DNA of 64,000 nt from Fennellomyces sp. T-0311 (taxonomy: Eukaryota > Mucoromycota > Mucoromycetes > Mucorales > Lichtheimiaceae). Below the pieces are notes generated by a model. That model was not told where the DNA came from and ran no database searches. It saw only the letters and a program-made list of their open reading frames with translations. Made by a program: the position numbers and the translations under genes. Below are positions 35,813 through 47,400 of the stretch, one piece after another (positions within the stretch are counted from its first letter, which is position 1; each line of letters opens with the position of its first letter). The stretch spans positions 490,061-554,060 of the forward strand of contig JALLLT010000028.1 in the NCBI GenBank assembly GCA_025266875.1. Reading direction: 5' to 3'.

Positions 35813-37728
35813 TGGGGGATTAAAAAAAAAGAAGTGAATTTTTTGAGAGTCGTTTCGTCGGCGGATGATTCTCGAACATTTATTGCATTGTTCTGATACA
35901 CAACAAAGCCAGTTGCTATAGTTTCTTATCAGCCATACTATCTGCCCGCCAACGACAACTGGTGATTACCATGTACGTCCATCTGATGTAAGGGGGTATT
36001 AGGCAAGTTACTGTTAACCGCCTAGCTTACTTTTGCATTGTCTGTAGTGCAATTTGTATTTGATCACGTACTGCATGGTTCACTTACTACGTATGCCAGT
36101 ATCCTAACTACTTGGTAGAGACACTTCATCGCCATGTCCAACGCAATACCTGCATCATACAGTTCTAATACATTCCTGCAGTGCTGCAAACGGATTGCTC
36201 CAAAGCTTTTTTTTGTGGTGTAGCTACCGACCCTGATCAAAGGCCTTAAATAACGCTGATGCGCATGGCCCCTCAACATTGGGCATCCAATTTGCGTAAC
36301 GAGGGTATATGCACTTCATTTTATGTCAAGAGTGTCCTACGTACGTACAAATTTAAATATGACGACACCAAAGAGCGTTCGAACATATGCGAGCTATTAA
36401 TAATACATTTCTCGTATTCACAGTAATATGCCTTATCAGATTCCTCGCAAGTGCTTTGGAAACTTCTATGCTCTCGTTAGACAGCGGCACGTGCCAACGT
36501 CGCATTTTATGAATGCAGAAACCAAAATCAAGATAAGGTCAGCATTTGCCGATTCCCCGCACATAATGATACTCGTCACGAGAATGCTTCCCGGAACACA
36601 GGTACGACGAGCGCGCTTGGTCAATTGTCACCTGTCGTTTCTCCAACACGATGGCATGCTGAGCCTTGGCTCACAAGCCGTTGTAACCCACATGGAAAGC
36701 AAGTATAACAAGGATGTTCCATTCTGTAACGTAAGATACCTCTGCAAGAAATAAATATACTGGCATTACAATTTCAAGACCAATTAGTACAAACAAACGG
36801 TCTGGCTGTGTATGACACTAATGTGTTGGTTGCAAAACCCTGAAAGTCGTCGGGATGATATTGTGGCCTACGCTGCTTCTGACTGCATTATACATAACGC
36901 CGGCAATAGCACCACTATTGCGATTGCAGCGGCAATCTTGCTCATCCCAAATGATCACGCTGAGCCATCTTGGTCAGCTGCATCATTCCAGTTGACAGAT
37001 TCCGGATGGAGTCGTGCGGAGGGAAAACATATTGTCGTTAAAATGGCTGCCACTGCTTAGAAATCATGGCGCACGGCGAGCATAGAACCCATATGTATAC
37101 CCTCCTAGTCATGGCAGGTTGCTGATGGGCAAAACAGCAAAATGCGAAAGCTCGCCAACACGGCAAGCATCTTTTGCAGAGAACCGCGAACAACTGACAG
37201 TATACACGCAGTTTTCTGGGGGAGGGGGTTATTTTCACTACGTCGAGATTCCGCCCTTTATTGACGTTGGTCGAATCTTCCTTGCGAAAGACCGAGGCGT
37301 ATGCAAGCCCAACGAACATTGAACAAGCTTACGCGTCGTATAGGTTGCTGGAAGGATTCCGCTGCCGCAATGTATCCTTCATGAAAGGGTCAAATTTCTG
37401 TGCTACCACTATCTAGTAAACCTTTTATGTCATCGTGTTCACAGACAGACTGTTGTGCAATCCACATGATGCTTTGAGTAACGTCTGTGCTTGTATGTGA
37501 TGTTTTTAAGACAAGGGTGACAAATTACTACAGCAACCATGATTGATCTCCAAAAGTTACTCCGTGCCGAAAATGGATCTTCAAAACAAACAGGCTTTGT
37601 CAATGTTTAGAGCGTGTGTGGGGAGTGGGGTGCGTGCGGAACAGTCCACCAAAAGAAGGCTCAAAATTCCCGACCTTTTTTTCATTTAATAAGAACCAAG
37701 TCGTGGCTTGTCTCTTCTTCTCATTTTC
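35813..37728. other. Intergenic 1.9 kb, no gene supported
   Basis: The region holds the promoter of the RTP1-like gene and that of mitoferrin. Open frames at 36428-36754, 36812-37060 and 37119-37322 have no recognisable family, odd composition and no splice partners, so they are not called. No tRNA or element ends were found. Confidence 0.4.
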
Positions 37729-38690
37729 ATGGAAGTAGGCGAGGATCAATATGAATCCCTCGGGTCCAATGCGACCATGGCACAGAATGCCATTGCTGGT
37801 GCATTTGCTGGAATCGGTGAACACTGTCTAATGTACCCCATCGATGCGTACAAGGTAAACAACATGCGACATTGGAAAAATAAACCTCACACCTTGATAG
37901 ACACGCGTTCAAGTATTGCACAAACCAACAGCAGTGTCGTTGAGCAAGACATGGCGAGGTGTATACTCGGTAGTGATGGGGGCTGGACCAGCGCATGCCC
38001 TTCATTTCGCTACGTTCGAATACTGTCGAGCGCATTTCGCCACGTCTACGCACGACCTTGTTGCTTCGGGAGCTGCCGGAGCATGTGCGACCTTTGCGCA
38101 TGATGCATTAATGACTCCTTTTGACGGTAAGCTTTCGCTTCTTTTTTTTCTTCATAAGTTTTGTTCAAGGTAACTAAGCAACGAAAAAAGTGATCAAGCA
38201 GCGAATGCAATTGGCGTCGTATCGATCGGTCCGCGATTGCGCGCGCAAAATATATGCAGCAGAAGGGTGGGCAGCCTTCTTCATTTCATTTCCGACCACG
38301 CTATCAATGTCCGTTCCTTTCCAGTCCATCCAATTCGCAACCTATGACTATACAAGCGGCTTGTTTAATCCTGGTAACCATTACGATCCCAAATCACATA
38401 TGATGGCTGGCGCCATCGCTGGCGTTGTCGCGTCATCCATCACTACCCCGCTTGATGTCATCAAAACACTGCTGCAGACCCGCGGAAGTTCAACAGATGA
38501 CCGGATACGCCATTGTTCAGGTTTCTGGGAAGCCGCTAAAATCATCGGCGAGCGTCATGGTACAGCAGGTTTTTTCCGTGGATTCCGGCCCCGTGTTCTT
38601 ACCCATATGCCAAGCACAGCTATCAGCTGGAGCGTTTATGAATATTTCAAGTGGTTCCTCTCCACCAGTGGCACCTGCCGGCGTAATTAA
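37729..38690 (+). CDS. Mitoferrin (mitochondrial iron carrier, Mrs3/Mrs4-like)
   Basis: Mitoferrins are SLC25 carriers that bring iron into the mitochondrial matrix for Fe-S cluster and haem synthesis. Exons 37729-37854, 37901-38126 and 38191-38690 join in frame to 283 residues, a normal carrier size. The three repeats each carry the signature: MYPIDAYKTRVQ, MTPFDVIKQRMQ and TTPLDVIKTLLQTRG. Other marks are AIAGAFAGIGEH in helix 1, LHFATFEYCR, FQSIQFATYDY and the last helix TAISWSVYEYFKWFL. The Mrs3/4-like H-x-x-Y/F contexts (AHALHFATFEY) favour mitoferrin over other carriers. Helix pattern is intact. The start was chosen at the first ATG, after a T-rich leader. Confidence 0.85.
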
Positions 38691-39223
38691 CACACACACA
38701 TATACAACGATTATACAGCCTTTTGTCCGTACATACACACACTTCTACACCATTCTTTATATATATATATATATAGACTGTTAGTTTCTAATCCGCGCAC
38801 ATAATCCTCTACGCTTCTTTTTCCACCTCCTCACTACAATTGTACACTACCACACACACAACGGCAAGAAAAGAGCAAAGATAATAACAGCATCTATGTA
38901 ATCTTTACTGTGATTCACAATTTTACTACAATGAGCTGTACTTCCGACTGTAAGCTGACTTGTCAGCGCAGCCTCTGGTTTGGAATGCTCGAGACGGGCT
39001 GGGCAATCATGGAAAGAAATCAGCGAAAGAGAGGTGGGCTTCGAATAGGCATCATTACGGCAGCCTCGTATCGATCTCTCTCTCTGTTATAGCCATTATC
39101 TTTATATCAACACCAGCGAGGATCTTCTCAAGGTTCGCGTTGTTGAGAATATGAGCTTTATCATGAAGAATCTTCACTGCAACAAATTTTTGGGTGAATG
39201 AGTTTTTGAGATGGTTAACCACA
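38691..39223. other. Intergenic with CA and TA microsatellites
   Basis: (CA)n at about 38691-38700 and a (TA)n run at 38758-38775 follow mitoferrin. The segment ends at a transposon terminus at 39224. No gene was recognised. Confidence 0.5.
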
Positions 39224-39255
39224 GGGTCCTCTCAAGCCTACAATTAGCGCCCCAA
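39224..39255 (+). repeat. Left terminal inverted repeat bounding the nest
   Basis: GGGTCCTCTCAAGCCTACAA continues TTAGCGCCCCAA. The reverse complement of 57853-57873 starts with the same 21 bases. It also resembles the Harbinger terminus GGGTGCTCACAAGGTGGCAA. It reads inward toward the MULE-like gene at 39495. Confidence 0.65.
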
Positions 39256-39494
39256 TTTTTCTCGAAAGACTTTTAAGTGATGAAAATTACTACATTTAGG
39301 AATGATCACATGATTTTACTTGAGCGGAGAATAACGATGCAAAACTTGAATCGTGTGCCTGTATTCCATTGGATGGGGTATTCTAAATAACGAGCCAATA
39401 AATTTTCCACACCAGGACTGCCAAATAACTTAACTTTTTTTATGACTTTGAGAAAACACTCCCACTGTATCATTGTTTATCTGTTCCTGAAAAC

Positions 39495-40292
39495 ATGACT
39501 ATCGAAAACTTTCTCACTACCACCATTATCAATCAACCTTCTCTACGACCTGAGGATAACACCCGGATCCAACTTAAAGTTGCACGATCATTTTATCGCC
39601 AGTGGATCCAACTTCAAGAAACGCATTATAGCGTCAAGTTCTTGAACAGAACGAAGTCAAGCAACTGCCGCCGTGTGAAAAACGAAGAGTACCTTGCGAA
39701 CGGCTATTCCGAGGAGCCACCTACTAAAAGGTCGAGAGGAAAGCCCAGACATATCTTCAATGAAGTAAAATAATGAATCCATCACTTAACGCATTTATTT
39801 AACTGTAAGATAACTTGCTTGTATAGCGATATGTTTGCAAACATGCAGGTAACCCTAGGGGAGACAACTCAATGTGTTGCAATTGCCAAGCACATTTCAT
39901 TGCCTTTGCGACAATGGATTGTCGTGACAAGGATATGATCAGCATCGATTACTATCGTGAGCACACTGGTCATATCCCTGGCAGCAACCAAGATATCATC
40001 TCTGGTACACTCCCTCGTTCTGTGACAATGTTCATCCAAGAGCAAGTGGAAAAGAATCTTACCTGGAGAAACATTAAGCATATGCTTCGTCTCGATAAAG
40101 AAGTCCTTACCAGGATTTTGGATACTGAAGACTACAGCAGCTTACCCCTCGCAATGCAAGTAAACTATAACCATGTTTACTATGCGATGAAAATGCATCT
40201 TCAACGGCAATCCTTTTTGGATCCTTCCATGGAGGTCAGCCTTGAAAAATGGGGTGACAAGCTCTCAAGTGAAGTGCTTCCAGACTCGTTAA
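39495..40292 (+). pseudogene. MULE-like transposase, N-terminal fragment
   Basis: From ATG 39495 the frame gives an N-terminal segment with a basic stretch (KRSRGKPRHIFNE), then after an unresolved junction CCNCQAHFIAFATMD and YYREHTGHIPGSNQDI. That Cys-x2-Cys ... H-x-x-H pattern is like the FAR1/WRKY-GCM1-type DNA-binding domain of MULE transposases. The following helical part (RNIKHMLRLDKEVLTRIL, VYYAMKMHLQRQ, VSLEKWGDKLSSE) is the usual link to the MULE core. The frame is cut at 40292 by a solo LTR; the catalytic MULE domain is absent beyond it. It is a truncated relic of the element whose end is at 39224, by inference. Confidence 0.5.
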
Positions 40293-40680
40293 TGTGGTAT
40301 CGCTTAATGAGAAAAAGACTTTCGAAAGACGAGACCAAAAATAAGATAATGTTTTATTGAGGAAAACTACTCTCTATTTATAATGATGATGAGTCGGGAC
40401 GGAGAAGATGAATACTTTTGTCTAATAGTCCAAAGATCCATGTTATCGCCGAGTCTCTAATGACCTTGCCGTCTAATGTTAATGAGGCCGAAGGTCATAC
40501 AGAGCCTTAGTTAACGGAGTTGCCCTGCATAATCGGTAAAGCCGGATCAAGGTTGCACATGCAAGCGAATAAGGCAATCGATAACTGTACGGTTGTTGAT
40601 GTCTCAATAACAACGGATATAAACAAGGACTAAGGAAAAGCATGTAACCATGGATGATGGTGTATGTCGGGAATACGACA
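40293..40680 (+). mobile_element. Solo LTR, chromovirus subfamily B, 5-bp duplication GTTAA
   Basis: It starts TGTGGTATCGCTTAATGAG and ends GGGAATACGACA, with GTTAA on both sides (40288-40292 and 40681-40685). It is alignable over its full 388 bp with the 404-bp LTRs of the chromovirus, and is much closer to the fragment at 50987-51337. It supplies false tails to two neighbouring frames: the MULE fragment and the Harbinger transposase. Confidence 0.88.
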
Positions 40681-42164
40681 GTTAATAGAATCATATTCAA
40701 TAAATGATTCAAATTCATCTTCATCATCTGACAACACTTCACCGCGCTGTCGAGCTGCGCTTCTTCTTTCCTCACGTTCTTCTGGCGTCTCTTCAATGTC
40801 ATTTGCGTCTATACAGATGTTGTGTAATTTACAGCAAACGTATATAGTTCTTGATAACCGTTGCAAGTCGAGGATGTATAGATGCTTCCAGGTCGTTCGG
40901 AAGCGAGACATCAGGGCAGCAAACGAATGCTCGACTTTCATGCGAGTGCTGGAATGGATCTTGTTGAACCGTCTGTGATACTGATTCTGGGTGTTATTAG
41001 GAAAACCAGTAATCACAGTTGGCATTAAAGGAAAGGCGGCATCTATAGCAACACATCCTTAGACATGGCACACTATAACATTAACTGATAACGCAGTGTA
41101 TTCACCTGCAACGATGTACGTGTTGCCCATACACATACGATCCGGCATATCAATCAAGTTAGAGTACAGTGTACTCGACTTGAAGGAACGCGCGTCATGT
41201 ACACGGCCTATATTTCATCTCGAAGTTAATTTTGTAAATATTTAGGATGGCTTTCTATCCCGTACCACTTTCACCAGCCTTGACGAATGTGAATCGCGTT
41301 TTGGAATCGCAGACGGCAAGCAGACTCAAGGACGCGTTACCTTTTCTTTCGATGTACATATTCCCGTGCTTGTCTGGCTTTTGGATGTTGACAAGCTTGC
41401 CGTCTATCGCACCAATGACGTTGGGCAGACGGGGGCTGTTGCGGCCACCAAGGCGTTCAAATCCGCGAGCGATAGATTTGGCGCGTTGCAGGTCATCAAT
41501 TGGCCAGGTGATTTTGCGCTCACCAATGCGCTGCATTGCACTTAGGAATCTGTTCGTAAAATTGTTGTACGAACCATCGGAAATGCCTAGCGTAGCTTGG
41601 ATGATCCGAAAGCCGTACAAGGAATTTGCGAAGCGCCATAGGACGGCAGCCACTTGGATAGCCACAGGATATCCATCCAGCATACTCAGGACACGATGAA
41701 AGCTCGTTTACAAGCACCTCAAATGCCGCCAAGGTCATGCGATAGTTGGTCTTGAAACGCTTTCGCTCGTTGATATCTGTGTCGTTAAGATGTGGATGTT
41801 CGATCACCCACCAACGATTCACTTCGTACGCACGCGGTTGACGCTGTGTTCTTGTTGGCATTGCTGACACAAAAATAGGTGATGCCCAAAAAATCTCGTA
41901 AAAAATGTTTTGGTGGGCCATCCTGTTTCGAAGCACTGCCTCCATGGTGAGCTGTCCAATAATCTCGAACGGGATTTCGTCGATCGTGTGCGATTGCCGA
42001 ACGAGATGAACGAAATCTTGATCTTCCATCTCTTCTTCACGTCGCGAATCATCTTCAAGTTGCTCTTCTTCAGAGATAATAGTTTCAGCAGCCGCAATAA
42101 CGATCTGATGGTACAGAATGAGGCTTTCGGTATTGAATTCGCTAAGTTGTTGGTTGTTGACCAT
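40681..42164 (-). pseudogene. PIF/Harbinger transposase, copy 1, frameshifted
   Basis: It starts MVNNQQLSEFNTESLILYHQ at ATG 42164. An acidic N-terminus leads to FKTNYRMTLAAFEVLVNEL, WRFANSLYGFRI, the DDE_4 core NVIGAIDGKLVNIQKP (first Asp), the HDAR-type segment at about 41205-41190 (second Asp) and FNKIHSSTRMKVEHSFAALM (catalytic Glu). This is a HARBI1-like nuclease. Compared with copy 2, where EYA is followed by about seven residues before GYPV, here only four bases separate EYA from GATGGATATCC. That deletion (about 17 bp) shifts the frame near 41680. The C-terminus runs into the solo LTR at 40680. The enzyme cannot be made whole. Confidence 0.75.
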
Positions 42165-42188
42165 TGTAAACGCGTAAAAAGCAGTAAA

Positions 42189-42510
42189 TGTCGTAATACA
42201 TTATGCGGCGCATCGTAATGCCGATAACACTTCTTCTACTGCGGCACGCAACAGTACGTCTTGACGTATTGCGTAACTAGCTACCTTTATAATTCTCATG
42301 CCGGACTGTCATTGCTATGCACCGCAACAGTATGGTATATATTTTTAGAATTAGAAGCAGTATAAATATCAGGCTAGTTTATTGAATAAATCACAACCTA
42401 TCTGCCGTTAATCTTCGCAACTTTATACCTTTGTGGTTAACTCTCTTCGTGGACTCTATTCTTTGTGGGTCGTCTACCTCTCTGTGGTTCAATCCATTAC
42501 AACGACGACA
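42189..42510. mobile_element. Solo LTR, another family, 4-bp duplication TAAA
   Basis: It begins TGTCGTAATACATTATGCGG and ends CCATTACAACGACGACA, flanked by TAAA (42185-42188 and 42511-42514). It contains TATAAATA-like and AATAAA-like signals. It interrupts the Harbinger copy 1 leader: the sequence just outside it (GACGCG...CAGTTTAAA, 42515-42545) resembles the leader of copy 2 (57691-57725), which supports insertion there. With one copy only, the call is moderate. Confidence 0.6.
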
Positions 42511-42552
42511 TAAAGACGCGTAGTTACGCGTTCCAGGCAGTTTAAATCGCGT

Positions 42553-43924
42553 TCACATCGTTATTCTTATGATATCCATATCGTCGCCAGAATACTTGTT
42601 CATCCACTTCCGGTGTTCAAGCATTCTTTTTGCCCACTCCTGTCGATAAGCCACAACATCAGGTCTTTCATGGCCGTCATAGTAAAGCTGTTAAGCGCCT
42701 GTTAGTTTCAATATATATATATATATCTAAAAATAGCTTAAACTGTTCCACTCACATCTTGAGAGTGCTTTTTGTATCTGTAGCCCCAGGCATGCAAATG
42801 CGTCAATATGGTATCCTCAGCTACGGATCCTTGCACCCCAAGTATTTGAGGAATGATATGATCTTCAAGTTCGCGCTTCAACAGGGCTGCTGATCGTTTT
42901 GAAGGTTCGACAGCTTTGAAGTAGTCAAGACATGCCTTCTTCACATCCTCATCACTCAAAAAGGATTTGCGTTTCGAATGCTTGCCTTGGCGGTGGAGTG
43001 GCAAATGACCTCCAAGGTTCAGAAAAGCTTTTGCCCACCAGCCAATCGCGCGACTACGATACGTAAATGCTTTATCCCAAAGAGTGGTAGCAACAGTCAT
43101 GCAAGCACGACCTTTCTTCATGCCGTCCAGTCGATACTGAAGGTACTTAGATACACTCAAAAGGCGCAGAGATTTGTATGCATTCAAAGTACCAGCGTCG
43201 GATTGAGAGTTTCGAATGAGCTTGATCCGCTCTTTCAACTCTGGCTGATATTTGCAAATCAGCTCAAGCTCCCATTCACTTTTGGACTCTTCATGTATGT
43301 CACTGACAAGATTATCGTTGGCAGGTGTAGTATCGGTCGCGTGGTTGGTATTCGCAGATGTCAAAGGTGCAACACCATCAGTGCATTGAAAAAAATCCGT
43401 GATTGGGTAACACGATCAAGCAACCTTCTCCATATCTCGATTTTTCTCAACTTTTCGCCATTTAGACATACGTGAATCACCTATATAAGTATGAAATCCT
43501 GTTTACAATGTTCTCTCTATAACTTTTATGGACATATTTCTCAATCATACCTGTATACAACGCTCGTAGATGATCATCACTGCCACTTTTCCATTGAAGA
43601 AGATTTTTCCACAAGGTGGCTTTTATCTCCTTTTCTGAAAACCCACAAAGTACCCAGTCTTCGACATCTTCGACATCTTCTTCCACGGACGTGGTCTCGA
43701 GCTCGTTCAATATTACATCTTCAATATCGAATACATCGGATGTATATTGCATGCTTTCTTCTCTAGGTACAACCTCAGAAGCAGGGAGAGCAGGTACAGA
43801 AGCAGTAGACTTATATTACGCAACAATATATCTTAACATTAAGCTCACATATATTATTTATAATATTCCAACCTGTGCTGTGGAAGTATATTTTCCATCA
43901 ACAGTTCGTTGTCTTTTGTGAGCT
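42553..43924 (-). pseudogene. DDE transposase fragment (DGHERPDVV type), split by the chromovirus
   Basis: Reading right to left: the first codons lie beyond the chromovirus at 49412-49445 (MPKRKGKAAAA...), then KRQRTVDGKYTSTAQ (43873-43924), an acidic exon (VFDIEDVILNELETTSVEEDVEDVEDW), a domain from about 43364 (ELICKYQPELKERIKLIRNS to ILTHLHAWGYRYKKHSQD) and, across an intron, LYYDGHERPDVVAYRQEWAKRM. The last motif is shared by a group of fungal DDE endonuclease transposases. The catalytic half is missing: the frame ends IIRITM at about 42553, next to Harbinger copy 1. An in-frame TGA lies near 43405. Family name is uncertain; the split by retrotransposon insertion is directly visible. Confidence 0.55.
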
Positions 43925-44328
43925 TGTGGTATCGTTTAAACGAGGAAAGGCTTTCGAATGACGAGACCAAAATAAGATAATGTTTTATTGAGGAAAACTG
44001 CTCTCTATTTATACTGTTGATGAGTTCGGGACGAAGAAGGCGAATGCTTTGTCTAATAAGCCTGTGATCCATGTTATTGCCGACTTTCATATGATCTTGC
44101 CTTATAGATGAAGGAGCCGAAGAACATATGGAACCAAGTTAAAGGAGTTGCCTTACGATCGGTAAACCCGAATCAAGGTTGCACATAAGAGCAATGCAAT
44201 GGTTGCACATAAGAGCAAATAAGGCAATCGATAACTGTACGGTTGTTGATGTCGTAATGACAGCGGATATAGCATAACGAAGGAAAAGCATGTAACCATG
44301 GAAGATAGTGTATGTCGGGAATACGACA
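43925..44328 (-). repeat. 3' LTR of the chromovirus
   Basis: Plus-strand ends are TGTGGTATCG...GAATACGACA. Identical to the other LTR except C versus T near 44279 (ATAACGAAGG here, ATAATGAAGG there). An 18-bp unit, GGTTGCACATAAGAGCAA, occurs twice in it. Confidence 0.93.
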
Positions 44329-44465
44329 TTGCCCCCCTCCAGACGAAACAACCGTATGAAAGGATTGTTGTAGGTCCCTACGCTTGCGGATAAACAGCAT
44401 ACCAATGACTAGAAAAACCCAGAAAAACCCAGTGGGAGAAAAAGTGATGGGCAAAAAAGTCATGT

Positions 44466-47400
44466 CTAAGCGCGTTTTGATTTCTTACTGGAGGCAGTGT
44501 TGGCTGCAGCAACACGTCTGCGCTTGGACGAGCGTGTTTCTATACGACTGTGAGCAGAAGTCGTGGAGAAGCTGTTGGCTCGCGTTTTTGTACTGGTCCC
44601 TTCAGCACGTCTACGTTTGTTGTTGGTAGTAGGAGCTGTCGCACGTCGACTCCAATATTGTTGGATGAGATCCAAGCTATTGAAGTGATCGGTCGGTTCC
44701 CAGGTATCTTCCTTTGGATCATCATATCCCTTCCAACGTACCCGATAAAGGTATTGGTTATTACTGTCAAGTTTGTGATCCACGACTGCAAGAATCTCGT
44801 AGGTATCTTCGGATTGTACAATAGAATCCGGTGAGATTTGCTTGATGTGCGAAGGTGGAACGTTTCTTGATAGCAATTCGCCAGTGGTGTCAGAAAGGAC
44901 ATAACTACCCCCTTTGGTAATACCATAGACAGTGTATGGTCCAACATAACGAGGGTCAGTCTTAGCCGCTCGTGCGATGTTCTTGATCATGACCTTGCTG
45001 CCGATAGGGAAGCCATCGATAATGCGGTTCTGACTGTCGAACTTGCTTTTCTCAATAGCTCGTACAGCATCCATGCGAGCGCTGATAGCAGGAATGACCA
45101 TGTTTTCCCAATCCTCGATGTGTTGCATCAGGGCCTTAACATCCTTTGAGGACGAAGAGGCTGATCCGAGCTGTACACCAGTATAGTCTTGGAAACCATT
45201 GGGCTTGCGACCAAGCATCACGCTGAAAGGACGAGAACCATGCAGTTTGGTATGACGACAATTCATCGACAGCTGAGAGCTGGCAACGAACAAGTCCCAT
45301 TCCGTGTTCTTCCCTTGTAATCGCTTGATGATGGTTTGCTTCGCAATTCCTACAGCTTTCTCGACGGCACCATTTCCGCGTGGATGATACTTTGAAGATA
45401 AGCGTAACTCGTAACCGGAGGACTTGGCAAGAAGCTTACATAAAGAGTTGTGGAACTCTGTACCCCAGTCATGCGTAAGGACTTTTGGATAGCCTAGCAA
45501 TGAGAAAACGTCAACCAAAGTTCGTGCGATGGTGGGAGCTGTTTTGTCAGGTATAGCTCGTAAAACCACGAAACGTGTGAATATATCCAGCATGACAAGT
45601 AAAAAAGCATTACCACTGTCACTGACAACATTGAAGTCGCCAAGGTCAATCGCCCAATGATCACCAGGTCTGTCAGCTTTCACGTGTTGTAGTGGATGGT
45701 AACCGTGTTTCCCGATGTTAAAGCGTTGGCAATCGGGGCATTTGGCCACTGTGTTCAGTGCATCCTTGCGAATGTTGGTCCAGTGAAGACCGTCATCGTG
45801 AAGTGCGTTGACAATGGCATCGGCACCATAATGTCCAAGGAGATGAGCTTCCTCAAGGAGTCCGGCGCGTGCCTCAACAGGTGGTGTGATCATATCAACA
45901 GTGTTGGTCACTTGACTCATGCGTAACGCAGGTGACTGCGTGTCTGTTGACGAAGGTGCATTGCCCAACGTGGCAGGGTCTTTGTCTTTGTTGTTTTCTT
46001 CCAACGGATGCGAGAATAGACGACTCAAGTAATCAGGCAGCAGATTTTGAATGCCAGGAATGTGCGCTACTCGAAACGAATAATCGCCAATGACATCGTA
46101 CCAGTTGATAATCATCTGGTTTGCGACCGGTTGAGTGTGAAGAAACGTAAGCGCGCGATGGTCGGTGTAAACAGTGAACGGTTTACGAGAACCCCACAAC
46201 CACTGACGCCATTTCTGTAAGCAATATACAATCGCAAGCAATTCACGCTTTGTCGTTCCGTACCGGGATTCACTAGAGGTAAGAGCGCGAGCCACGAAAC
46301 CAATGTAACGATATTGATTGTTGATGACTTGAAACAGCATTCCTCCAATTGAAGTTGAGCTGGCGTCGGTAGCAAGATGAAGCGCATGGTTCATGTCGAC
46401 ATTGCTCAAAACTGGTGCGCGTGAGAGTGCCTCCTTTAATCGTTCGAATGCCTCAGTGTGTTTGATAGTCCAGAGACCATCAAGTGAGCGAGCGTTTCGT
46501 AGCTGATCAAGTGGATGCATCAATTCTGCAGCACGGGGCAAGAACGAGCGGAAGAAATTGCACAGGCCAAGGAAGCTCTGTACATCACGGCCTGTCTGAG
46601 GTCTAGGCCAATCAAGCACATTGGACACCTTACGAGGGTCAAGTGCGACACCAAGAGACGAGATCTGGAATCCCAACAAGTACACACACTTTTGTGCAAA
46701 GTGACACTTCTTCCTGTTCAAGGTAAGGTTCACGGATGTCAATCTTTTCACCAGTTCAATGACGTGCAACTTATGTGTCTCCAGATCTGGCGACGCCACA
46801 ATACAGTCATCAAGATAGGTTTGCACAAATGGGAGATCATGCGTCAACTTAGTCAACAAAGCACTCCATTGTTGAGGAAGGATCTTCAATCCAAAACAAG
46901 CACGCTTCCAGATATAGCAAGTCTTATCGACAATCATGCCGAGCTTGAATTGATCCTCTTCTGCTATTGGCATGGTATTGAAGGCTGCGGTCACATCACA
47001 GACACTGTATACCGTGTTACCAGATAACGAGGAAAAGATGGAAGGTATATCGCGCATAGGGAAGTTGTAGTCATCGAGCATGACATTGATGTGTCTTACG
47101 TCCATGCACCAACGATACGCAATGGGTTCGCCAGAGACTGGATCGCGCTTGGGGACACAAGTCAAGCCACTGTTGAACGGTGTGTAAGTAGGAGATACTG
47201 CGATCACCCCAGCTTCTAACCATTCGTCCAGCTGTTTCCGAAGAACTGGTTTCAGTGCATCTGCGACTCGGTATGGCGAGCGGTATGCGACTTTCCCTGC
47301 AGGAGTAGGTAAACGTACCACTGCTTCAGGCATCGTACAACAGGCATCCTTTGGTATGGCCGCGTTAGCCTCCAGGTATGGGGCAAGAGCATCAAGGAAT

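Noticed and set aside
36428..37322. Three open frames between the RTP1-like and mitoferrin genes
   Set aside because: No recognised family, no splice joins that link them and unremarkable codon use; probably chance.
40664..40978. Serine-rich plus-strand frame
   Set aside because: It is the complement of the acidic C-terminus of Harbinger copy 1.
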